From assembly GCA_958299035.1 (NCBI GenBank), contig CATQJL010000223.1:5259753-5323752 (forward strand): a stretch of DNA of 64,000 bases. Direction: 5' to 3'. The DNA comes from Cylicocyclus nassatus (taxonomy: Eukaryota > Nematoda > Chromadorea > Rhabditida > Strongylidae). The stretch's first letter is position 1; each line of letters opens with the position of its first letter. The position numbers and the translations under genes were made by a program. This document shows positions 34,323-45,800 of the stretch, piece by piece. Under the pieces are notes generated by a model. That model made no database searches. It worked only from the letters and a program-made list of their open reading frames with translations, and was not told the origin of the DNA.

Positions 34323-36156
34323 CAAAGCCTGAGGGTGGGCCATTTGAATGTCTCATTGTATGTATGTAACAAGGAAAGCCTTTAAAGTCGGAGTGGCCAT
34401 CACAAACTTATATTACCTTGTAGAGCATTAAATGACTTTAAATCTGTCTTCCCTATCTGCCAAGTGCCTCTGGACACTGAGTTATGAGCGTCTTTCGGGT
34501 TAAAAAAGCTGAATGAGCGACACAATATTGTTCAGAACTGTTCAGATGGCCCAGTGTTGATTATTATAGCACTTTCTTTAATTTATACCGCTCGGCGCCC
34601 AGAGGAGCGTGGCTGATAATGGCAACAGATTTGTATTAAGCGTTCAATGCTCCATAGTTTAGGATATGAAAAGGCTACTTCGACTAAAGAATCTTCCCTT
34701 GTGTCTGCGAAACTATGGTCTAAAAAGTTACGAGCACTTGAAAGTCTCATGTCAAGTATTTAATGATGTAGCTCAAAGCAACGTAAGCGCTTTTGAGTTG
34801 ATTCTCAATGCTATCGTCAATCGGAACTTATAGCTCAGCAGTTTCAAACGCTTATAACAGAATTGTTTCATATATATAGAAAGCAAAATTGACCACGTTC
34901 CGAGCGCTTCTGGTGCTTCTGACGTATACAGATTTCCACTTCAAGTTTGTATCTCTTTTTTTGTGTACGATAGTGTACATATAGTGACTGCAACTCACTA
35001 GAGAAGAGAAAGTGGAGCCGTAAGCACCAATTCACTGCCAGGCTACTATAGAAATGAGAATGACTCAAGCACTAACTATTGTAGTACTCAACCATAAACT
35101 TTTCCACAAACATCAGATCATTGTGGCCTTGCACTTGTGCAAAACAAGTGCTCTAACAACGATAACAGCATTAAGAGAAGATCTAGCCAAAAGCTATGGT
35201 TCCCGGTTTGATTCAAAAATGAGCTTCATTTGCAGCTTTACTCGCCTGCACGCAAATTATCGCTGTAAGTGTACAAGCCGCACCCTGTTCGCTTTCAACA
35301 GACCCGATCGTATAACCTTGGTATAAGCTGCGCATTTGCCCTGAAAAGCAATGGCTTTCTCTTACAAATCTCTAGGAGGCGTGGTTTGGCATCTTTTCGA
35401 CTCAAATTTTTTCACTCACGTGGATTTATTCGATAAACTGATCTCGAAAATCAACCTTGAAGAACGCGAAAACATCAAAAAATTAACACTTGCAGTTGGA
35501 TGGACGGTTCCCGTTAAGGCTGGTAACGCAGAGTCTTCCCGAGATCGTTTTCATAACATTGCGGCTTTCCGCGGGTGGGAGAGAGACTACGGATTCGTTT
35601 AAAAGCATAAAACTGCTTGCGCGAACGTGTATGAGGGCTATGAGCATGTTATGCCACAGGACTTTCTCTTCCATATTTGTGAAAGAGGGGGAGGGGGCAG
35701 CGGGGAGGGGGGGGGGGAGGGAGTAAGTAAGCAATGCATTTTTTAGTTCAGTTTTGCAGAGCCACTGTCATTAAAGGGTCCAGGCAGCGCCCAGGCAAAA
35801 TCTCGGCTTCTATTTTTTGCCTTATCCACATCTATGGCGCTGATTCCAGATATAGAACTCAAAATGCGTGAATTCCTCAAAGAACCTCATATTTGAAACA
35901 ATTTTGTGAGAAGCGTGGGCGAGTGCTTCTAATGCAATTTGGAAGCAAGCCTTAACAGGTAGAGACTATGTGTTTCATCATGTTTGCCAGGTGGAAAGGA
36001 CAAGGGCTGAGGAGAATTCGTTCAAGGGGCGGAACGTGCGGGGGAGTGGGCCTGATCCTCCAGACTCGGCATTTTCTGCACTGATTCTCTCCTTTTACAA
36101 GGAGCACAAAGTCGGATTTGCGTGATAGTTCTAGATCGAGGCCCTAGTACTTGGTT
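34323..36156. other. Unassigned stretch
   Basis: I see no exon with splice sites and family resemblance, no repeat ends and no RNA gene. A G-rich run occurs at about 35685-35722. Short open frames here look random. Confidence 0.4.
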
Positions 36157-36987
36157 ATCTTATATATAAAGCTGAATGTCTGTTTGTATGTATGTATGTC
36201 TGTCTGTCTGTATGTATGTCTGTCTGTCTGTATGTATGTATGTCTGTCTGTACGTATGTTCCGAATGGAAAATTCCATTTCTGAACCGATCGGGACCAAA
36301 CTTGGCACACATACACTTCGGGCCCCGGCGGGTGTCATAGGCTACTTTTCGTCATCGATCGATACCGATTTTATCGATTTTTATCAATTTTTTGCTGAGT
36401 TCACCTACGGGGATGGGAGTTGGCACAGGGGGGTAATCGAGCATGGGGATTCCGAATACAATATTGGTTTTCAGGATTATCGATTACTTTTATCGATTTT
36501 ATCGATTTTTTTTGCAAAGTTTGAGCTACGGGGCTGGGAGTTGGCACAGGGGAGTAATCGAGCATGCTGATCATCCCCAAGGGGGGTGATCAGCATGCTC
36601 GATTACACCCCTGTGACAAATTCCAGCCCCCTAGCTTAAATTTTCAAAAAATCGATAAAATCGATAAAAGTAATGGACGATCTTGAAAACTAATATTGTG
36701 TTCGTAATCAGCATGCTCGATTACCCCCCTGTGCAAAATCCCAGTCTCGCATGTCAAAATTTACAAAAAATCGATAAAGTCAATAAAATATTGTATTCGG
36801 AACCCCATGCTCACTTTCCCCCTGTGCCAACTCCTAGCCCTGTAGGTGAACTCTGCAAAAAATCGATAAAAATCGGTAAAATCGACATCGATCGATAACG
36901 AAAAGTGGACTGTGACACCCGTCAGGGCCCGAAGTGTATGTGTGCCAAGTTTGGTCCGGATACGGCGGAGCCGGGTAAGTAAGCTAG
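36157..36987 (+). mobile_element. Helitron-like palindromic repeat
   Basis: It starts TTATATATAAAGCTGAATGTC, followed by TGTATGTATGTCTGTC microsatellite. It then has a CCGATCGGGACCAAACTTGG block and a large inverted repeat centred near 36577 (GATCAGCATGCTCGATTAC and inverse), and ends GGAGCCGGGTAAGTAAG plus CTAG|T at 36983-36987. The GC hairpin plus CTAGT end fits Helitrons. No Rep/helicase frame, so non-autonomous. A relative lies at 47589-48090. Confidence 0.55.
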
Positions 36988-37049
36988 TAGTATCATATAA
37001 TGTCCAAATCTGCCTTCATTACATCTCATAAAGAGTCTCACGAAACTCC

Positions 37050-37766
37050 CTTGGCGTGTGCTTCTGAAGTGCGACTTGGGCGGTGCCTATTATTAGTTTC
37101 TTCCTCCTCTCCGGTTTTCATAACCAGTGCTCAGATCCCCCACAACGGTCGGCCCGCCTCATCGTGGCGTGGGAGTGATACTGGGTGTCGAACTGCGATG
37201 CACAACCGGGTGTATACTCTGGCAGGGTCCCTCAAGCGTGAAGGAGTTCGAAAAACTGGTCTCGGCCGGATGCTTAGCTAAGGTGCCGACCAGATCCACC
37301 GCCGTCTGGTTTTCAGGTCGTTAGGCGGTTCTCCCCGCTCTAAGCCCGGGGTCAGCGATCTCCCCGTGGAAATCAAGAGTTGACCCAGCAAGTCTGCTCT
37401 TGTAGAGGAAAAATTTCATTACTCCTCCAGTTAGAAAAATAGAAAAAACCCTGGACATCGGATTCCGCCTACGGCGCCGGGTGGTAGCAAGATGTTAGGG
37501 ACCTCAGGGCTCTGCACTTACAACGCTAGGACTGTCTCTACAAATGCCGACCTCCACGCTCTTCTCAACGCTGCAAGGCACATCAACTACCACATTATCG
37601 CTCTGCGGGAAACGAAGTCCAGGAAGAAGGACGTGCGACAGATGAGTGACGGAATACTCCTCATTCGTGGTGAGAAGGTTCCCTTACGAAACCTTGGAGG
37701 CGTTGGCTTTGTCGTCCACCCATCCATCTTGTCGATTTGCATGAGATCCTATCCCCCGACTAGCCA
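37050..37766 (+). pseudogene. RTE-type LINE, 5' end with start of endonuclease
   Basis: A GC-rich 5' leader is followed by a frame from 37492 whose product begins [16 protein letters not shown] and contains [10 protein letters not shown] and [10 protein letters not shown]. These are the first blocks (including catalytic N and E) of the AP-type endonuclease of RTE LINEs. Coding stops where a MITE nest begins at 37767 and does not resume after 38940, so it is a fragment. Confidence 0.7.
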
Positions 37767-38940
37767 CTCAGATAATCGCGGGGATTAGGCGGTCCGCAAC
37801 TCGCGTTTTCTTGCAGGCGGTCAGCAGAATTTTGGGGCGTGGCCAAACCTTCAGCAGGCGGTACCTCCTTTGCTGTCGAATGTCCTGCTACTCAGATAAT
37901 CGCCGAGGGCAGGCGGCCATGCGAATTTTGAGCAAGCGCGCACGGAAAAATAGTTCGTTGATTTTTTGCCGCCCGCTTGCAGAAATTTGGAAGAAAATTG
38001 GCAAAATTAAAGACGAATGCTTGAAGAACAATCGCGGTTTCTTTATGGTTTAGCTGTAGCGCAGTGGCCGCATTCTCGCGGACTTTCCGCGAGAATATGC
38101 AAAAATTTCGGGGGCCGCACGGTCCTTTATGGAGGACCGCGCAACCCCCAGGTACTTTCCGCTGGGAGAAAGTACCTCAAACTTGAGTAATTAAACCAAC
38201 GGTGACACTTCTGCCACACAGAGTCCTACTTGTGCTCGACGTACGCCCGAAAATGCCTAAAAAGAATCCGAGCGCTTGCTGAAAGTTTGGCCAGCGCTCG
38301 CTGAAAGAAATTATTTGCCGAGCGCTTGCAAAAAATGCTGTATTGCTGCCCGCTGGCAGAATATGCGACCGTAAAGGAAGTGCCGCCCGCTGAAGGTTTG
38401 GCCACGCCCCAAAATTCTGCTGACCGCCTGCAGAAAAGCGCGAGTTTGCGGACCGCTTGCCCCCGGCGATTATCTGAGTAGCGGGTTAGAATACAGAGAT
38501 TTTCTGCGGGCGCTCGTCAAGTAATTTCTTTCAGCGAGCGCTGGCCAAACTTTCAGCAAGCGTTCGGACTCTTTTCAAGCAGTTTCGGGCGTGCGTCGAG
38601 CAAATGTGGGACTTTAGGCTGTAGAGGTGTCTTCGATGGTTTAATTACTCAAGTTTGAGGTACATTCTCTTAGCGGAAAGTACCTGAGGGCTGTGCGGTC
38701 CTCCACAAAGGACCGCGCGGCCCTCAACAATTCTGTATTCTCGAAAGTCTGCGAGAATGCGGCAAAAGCGCCGCAACTAATCCATAGGAAGACCGCTATA
38801 GTTTTCCGAGCATTCGTCTGAAAATTGGTCGACATTCCTCCAAATTTCTGCAAGCGGGCCGCAAGCAATCAGCGAACTATTTTTCCTGTGCCCGCTTGCT
38901 CAAAATTCGCATGGCCGCCTGCCCCCCGCGATTATCTGAG
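37767..38940 (-). mobile_element. CTCAGATAATCG-type MITE, outer copy split by an inner copy
   Basis: Relative to the copies in the Spinster intron this one is inverted: left piece 37767-37890 and right piece 38479-38940. Together they give about 584 bp, the normal length. The break holds a complete second copy flanked by TA. Confidence 0.85.
37891..38478 (+). mobile_element. CTCAGATAATCG-type MITE, inner copy with TA duplication
   Basis: It is a complete 588-bp copy from CTCAGATAATCGCCGAGGGC to CGGCGATTATCTGAG, flanked by TA at 37889-37890 and 38479-38480. The host is another copy whose unbroken consensus has a single site there, so the TA is a true target duplication. Confidence 0.9.
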
Positions 38941-39028
38941 CGAGTTCGATTGCCCAGTTTTTGACGAAAGCGAAGCGGCAAAAGGTTAGCAGATGAAGAA
39001 GTGATATCAAAAGCGAAAGTTCGCTTAA

Positions 39029-39353
39029 AGGCACCGTCCACCCAAATTCTCGACTTCCATATTTCTGTCTATTTCAGGTCTTTTGAAGGCCCTGATTACG
39101 AATATGGAGACGAAAATCCGCGAAACCTCCAAAAATCCCAATTTTGAAAACCCCCTGCAACATGCACCGGCGAGGTAAAGCATACAAGTGATCGGGGTGA
39201 CCATGGTCGCTCCGCCCACTTTGCTACTTCCGGAGCGGAACTCTCGCTCCGGAAGCAGTCTTTTGCAGCGCAACTTGGGGATTCACCTATTGTGGGGCTC
39301 AGACTAGTATGCCATCATAATCTCGCCAACCCCATTTTGGGTAGACGGTGCCT
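39029..39353. mobile_element. TTAA-flanked MITE with AGGCACCGTC ends
   Basis: Ends AGGCACCGTCCACCC and GGGTAGACGGTGCCT are inverted, each next to TTAA (39025-39028 and 39354-39357). 325 bp, no ORF; piggyBac-like by target. Related ends occur at 57765. It lies downstream of the last L-domain exon found. Confidence 0.7.
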
Positions 39354-39896
39354 TTAATCGAATAAACTACAAAAATAATGACTTTGTCATGAACAACACA
39401 ATATTATAGACACATTTCTACTTTACAATGATATTTACCGGTCTACCTATGTCTCTAATTGCGATATTCTCTTTGTATCTTGGTTCAGTCGTTCAGTCCG
39501 TACACAATTGTAAAAAAAGGACAAAGTGTAGGCCATAAAACGTTCTGGTGCAAGAAAAATATTAGCACCGCAGACAGTTTGATTCCATCAATAATGGTAC
39601 CGGATCGCTGGGAGTCACCTAAACCCTAATGTTAGCAACGTCTCAGATAATCTAGATATGTTGATATGCCCTTGACAAATAGCTTTTTTACACGGTTTTT
39701 CCAAACTCTTGTGAAAATCGAGCCTTACAGTTGAGCTATTCGTCATTGATCGCCATGCCCTACCTAAGCAGTCAATGTAATTTTTTCGAAACTCGGTACT
39801 TAGATAGTTGTAAAGATGGATTTTCCGATACGCGCGCGGGAAGATCGCTAAAAATGAGAGCTTGGAGTGCTATAATCCCATCAGTCAGATACTTAC

Positions 39897-42800
39897 CTAA
39901 TGAAGCGGGTAATGTCACTCAAATAAATCGATTTCAGTCGAGAATTCAAGTCGACAATTAAAGCGGAATTATTAGCTATAATGAAACAGTCGTGATGATT
40001 ATTAGAAAATCGGGCTCCCAGAGGTATAGGGCATTCGAAAAATCGTGAGGATGGCGCGACGCGCGCAACACGCACGCACTCCCATTTCTTGGTTTCTATC
40101 GCTACTCAAATAGTTTTTCTGCTTACATATGATAGTATTCAGGCACTGTAAATGACTGAGCTTAGCGTTGAGGTGTTGTTTGTTTGTATGGGTGTTCTAT
40201 CCTTTTGTGTGCGGAAAGACCGCAGTCAACTCGTCGTCACGATTTTGAATATGAACCATACCTTCCAGGGTGTACATATCGGCAAGCATCCACAAAGGAG
40301 CAAAATTCTGCAAACTTGTATTCGATATATGCAGATTTCCATAGATCCTTGATACATTATAAAGTTTCCACAGATCTTGACTGTGAACGTTCTGATCCAG
40401 TATGAGATTGCCTACAAGTGTTTGGCAACCGCTAGGTAAGCTTTCTAAGGCCTAAGGCATACCTCACGCGCATCTGAGAGCCTCGCATGCTTAGTCTCTA
40501 GACATTTCGCAAATCGCCAAGTCGCGAGGATGTGGCGATTTCGCGAAATCGCGAAAGGTTTGCCTTAGGCCTAAAGAGGCTCTTTTGCCAATTCTGCATA
40601 CATTCCCGGCAGTTTCGTAGACAGTTGCTTCTAAAAAATTATCATTCAAGCTTTTTATCTCTAAAAACTCAAAATTTGACAGTTTGAGCAGATGTGGTAA
40701 AGAAAGTTACAAGCATTACCTTCACAGACTCTTCCTTCAATCCTGCTGACGAATCTGGATGTAAAAAAACCATCAAGTTCTGAGACAGTAAAGCATAAAT
40801 TTGGATTCTTCGTTATATGGATTGTGACAGTTTCTGCCATCTATATGAAACTTTGACTTAATTGGTTTTAACAAAAATATCGTGTCATTGATTTAGGTTG
40901 GCGAACAATTTCTGTTACATTTCTCTTATTTAACTCCAAAATTGTCCTCAAATACCTCAAATATGTCTCATACTTAGGCTATGACAGGATCCAATTGCAC
41001 ACAAAACCAGCAAGTTAACGACATTTTGTAAACATGCTCGATTTTTTCTTCTCTTCTCAATTTTCTCTGCTTGTCCTGATGCTTTTTCTTGCGTTAGTCT
41101 AAAGCTTTGAATTTTCACAAAGGAATAAAAAAAACTATCAGAAATGTACAAATTTCTTCGAAAATTCATCTTTCTGTGTGCGTCGTTTAGAAAACGGAGC
41201 AGTATTTTTTGAAATAATGGAAAAGGTCCTCATTTGGGATTCAATTGAATTGAAAATTGTAAGAGAAATTATTGCCAACCTAATCATATCCATGTTTACC
41301 TTGAGTTTGGGCCATGACAACGATGTCAGATTCGAATTGCCTTCTATTCGTAGGAATCGCTCCAGAGCTAGTTGTTCTAAACACTACATTTTATACAATA
41401 CTTTATTTTCTAGATTCTATTTTTTTCTAAGGGCCAGTCAATACAGATGAAAGCGCTTATAATCAATGGCTCATAATTTTTCACAAATTAAACTATAAGT
41501 CCTCTTTTCTTGTAACCTGGGCATTTAGTTTATAACTTTGACAATTCTTCTATGCCGTACAGGTTTTTATTGGTGATACACTTTATTACTGCCTTACGTT
41601 TCGGTTAAACACCGTCTTCAGAGGCCTGGAAAGGAGTCAGTCACTCTGATATTACTTTTCCTGCCGCCAAAACCTCTTCACACCCGCGTATTCGATTCGT
41701 CTCGGGTGGAGATTGAGAGACTGGGCGTGAAAGTCTACCCACCGAGTGTATCACCGTGGTAGCAGCGTATGCTGCTTCAGGACGTGCTCGAGTAACTTGT
41801 CGAATGAGCAGTTGGATCGCTATGAGATGGCTTAAGTAAGGGTGACAATCTCATAGTTCGCATAGCGCAAGATATGGCAATAGATCACTTGTGATAGAAA
41901 GCTTTTCATTCTTGCCGTTCATTTTTGGGTCACGGGCAAGTATGTAAGATGCTTCTAGAGCCTTTCGGGCAGCAATTTGATCTTCGAAGGCCAGAATCTT
42001 GCATCTGATGTTGTAATCGTCACCGTTGTGCTCTACATTTCTGTGTCTACCTAAAGGAGACACTATACTCTGTCGTTTTTTGCTGGCTAAATGCTCGCTT
42101 ATCCTTACGCTTAGCGGCCGACCTGTTTCTCCAATATAAATGGCGGAGCAGCTCATACATTCAATTTGATAGACAACGCCACATTTCGCGCAGTCTCCTG
42201 CTCTTCCGTAGGGGCACACTACGCAGTCTCGTGTAATACAAGCACTATCATACAATCTGTTGCGAACTAACTGTCTCTTGAGGTTAGCCCGCGGAATATT
42301 GATAAGTATGACGTCTTTCTCTAACTGTGCCTGTACTAGGCATTGTTTGATTGCGGCAGTGACTCGTTCGGAAATGAAAGGCAAGCACAGAGGTACCCGA
42401 TTGATACTCTGTTCACCCATCTTTTTTGGAGTTCTTCTTGAATGTTTGGGCTGCATTGTATATCCATTTGACGTCATAATCGTAGCTGCCATTTTTAATG
42501 ATTCATCTCGTTCACGTCTGCCACTACTGATGTTCTTTGCCGTCTCAAACATATTGTGAATGACAGCTCGTTTGACGGCCATCGGGTGTGCGGACTTTGC
42601 GTGCAAAATTATGTTTTTCTTACTCTCTTTGCGATACCATTTGATGCTAACTGAGCCTTTATTCATCATAAATTGCGTATTCAAGAAAGGGAGCCACCCG
42701 TTTCGCGGTTTTTCTCTTGTCAGGCTTATGTACTGCGATTGCTGATTTAGTATATTGAAGCACTCGTCCATTTCGGACTGAGTGGATGTTATAATACAGC

Positions 42801-45800
42801 AATCGTCAATATACCTGCAGTACATAAGCGGGCTTCTGAATAGCACAGGTTGTTCTATTAGATTGATTAGATATTATATTCTATTGATTAGAGGGCTGGC
42901 AATGGGCCAAAGATTAGCACCCGTGTTAGCAATCTGCTACATGAGCAAGATAGAACAACCTGTGCTATTCAGAAGCCCGCTTATGTACTGCAGGTATATT
43001 GACGATTGCTGTATTATAACATCCACTCAGTCCGAAATGGACGAGTGCTTCAATATACTAAATCAGCAATCGCAGTACATAAGCCTGACAAGAGAAAAAC
43101 CGCGAAACGGGTGGCTCCCTTTCTTGAATACGCAATTGATGATGAATAAAGGCTCAGTTAGCATCAAATGGTATCGCAAAGAGAGTAAGAAAAACATAAT
43201 TTTGCACGCAAAGTCCGCACACCCGATGGCCGTCAAACGAGCTGTCATTCACAATATGTTTGAGACGGCAAAGAACATCAGTAGTGGCAGACGTGAACGA
43301 GATGAATCATTAAAAATGGCAGCTACGATTATGACGTCAAATGGATATACAATGCAGCCCAAACATTCAAGAAGAACTCCAAAAAAGATGGGTGAACAGA
43401 GTATCAATCGGGTACCTCTGTGCTTGCCTTTCATTTCCGAACGAGTCACTGCCGCAATCAAACAATGCCTAGTACAAGCACAGTTAGAGAAAGACGTCAT
43501 ACTTATCAATATTCCGCGGGCTAACCTCAAGAGACAGTTAGTTCGCAACAGATTGTATGATAGTGCTTGTATTACACGAGACTGCGTAGTGTGCCCCTAC
43601 GGAAGAGCAGGAGACTGCGCGAAATGTGGCGTTGTCTATCAAATTGAATGTATGAGCTGCTCCGCCATTTATATTGGAGAAACAGGTCGGCCGCTAAGCG
43701 TAAGGATAAGCGAGCATTTAGCCAGCAAAAAACGACAGAGTATAGTGTCTCCTTTAGGTAGACACAGAAATGTAGAGCACAACGGTGACGATTACAACAT
43801 CAGATGCAAGATTCTGGCCTTCGAAGATCAAATTGCTGCCCGAAAGGCTCTAGAAGCATCTTACATACTTGCCCGTGACCCAAAAATGAACGGCAAGAAT
43901 GAAAAGCTTTCTATCACAAGTGATCTATTGCCATATCTTGCGCTATGCGAACTATGAGATTGTCACCCTTACTTAAGCCATCTCATAGCGATCCAACTGC
44001 TCATTCGACAAGTTACTCGAGCACGTCCTGAAGCAGCATACGCTGCTACCACGGTGATACACTCGGTGGGTAGACTTTCACGCCCAGTCTCTCAATCTCC
44101 ACCCGAGACGAATCGAATACGCGGGTGTGAAGAGGTTTTGGCGGCAGGAAAAGTAATATCAGAGTGACTGACTCCTTTCCAGGCCTCTGAAGACGGTGTT
44201 TAACCGAAACGTAAGGCAGTAATAAAGTGTATCACCAATAAAAACCTGTACGGCATAGAAGAATTGTCAAAGTTATAAACTAAATGCCCAGGTTACAAGA
44301 AAAGAGGACTTATAGTTTAATCTCTGAAGTACCGCCGAACATGTCCTCATTAGTGCGAGAAGCATTAGCTTACCGCCAGAAAGTCGTGGTCACTCGACAG
44401 CAGCTGACATTCCTCAAACGTTGCAAGTCGACCGGAATATTTCCACACTTCATCGCAAATAAGAAGTTGGGAGTGACATGCGGTTTATCAGAAAATCACC
44501 CAAGGATACGTGGACTCAATATGAACATTCTCAAAGTGGTGATCAAAGAAAAGCAGCGCACGCTATACTCCAACCTGCTGAAGTGTCAAACTAAAGAAGA
44601 CTCATGCCGACGATATTTGAGTGATAATATGTGGTTGAGGGTCGAAAGCGCGTCAAAACAGATATGCGACTCCTTGCGGTCTGAAACCAAAGCTCGACTT
44701 CGCGAAAAATTCGAAAAACTCTCGGGCGGAGGTAAGCGGAGTCTTTTGGGTGCCGATAGAAATCCACCAGTAGTTCACACTCCTGATACTATGACTGCTC
44801 GATCGAATGAGAACGCAAGTACGGCAAGAGTCACGGTGCTAGGTAAAGCTCAAATCTCACCTAATGCTGTTGAATTTTTGAGTCTAGGACCTTCGTTTGC
44901 ACCTACCCAGAATATAACAGCGAAAACTTATCGCAGCGTGTTAGGATCACTGCAACGATTAAGAGACCAGCTTCGGATTAAGTTAAGACATGATGACCAA
45001 CCACAAACAATCGATGCTCTAAGTAGAAGAACACTGCCACCAATACCATTCCCATCTTCTTTCTACAAAGAACCTGAGCCTTACGCTGTAGCCGACACAA
45101 AGTTCCGAATACTTTCTATGGGTATTTTGAACATTCTCAACGAAAATAAAAACATAAGAAGATCTAACTTAACGCATGCGCAGCAGCAAGGCTTTAGGGA
45201 GATGAGAGAACTGACCAGTAATGGTACTATCCGCCTTTCGGTCAGTGACAAAGGTGGAGAGTTTGTAGTCATGTCACAAGACCTTGACCGCGAGATAGTT
45301 GAAGAACATCTGTCAGATAGAACTATTTATCAACCATCATGTGAGAAAGATTTTATATCACAAAGTAAGAAGCTAAATCACATCTGGACATTGATAGGTA
45401 AAGAAGCTGGCCTTCACGAGAAATTCCTTACTAGACTCAAGCTAGAAACCCCAACATGCCCTGTCTTTTATGGCTTAATTAAAACGCACAAACTCTCTTT
45501 GCTCGATTTGCAATCTGTGTCTGCAAAAACCTATAAGATACGACCCATCGTCAGTTGCACCAATGGGCCAACGGATCGAATATCTTGGTTCCTTGTCAAA
45601 ATTGTCAGCCAACTTTTGAACAGAATACCGGCCCACCTGAGCAGCACAAGTCATTTTCTAGAGTTACTACGCCAAACGAAGTTTAATGAGAATTGCGCGT
45701 ATGAGACGTTCGATGTTAACTCTTTGTATACAAATGTATCCATTGGAAGCGCCTTGCAAGCACTAACTGAAATGCTGGACTCACATGGCACAACCATGAT

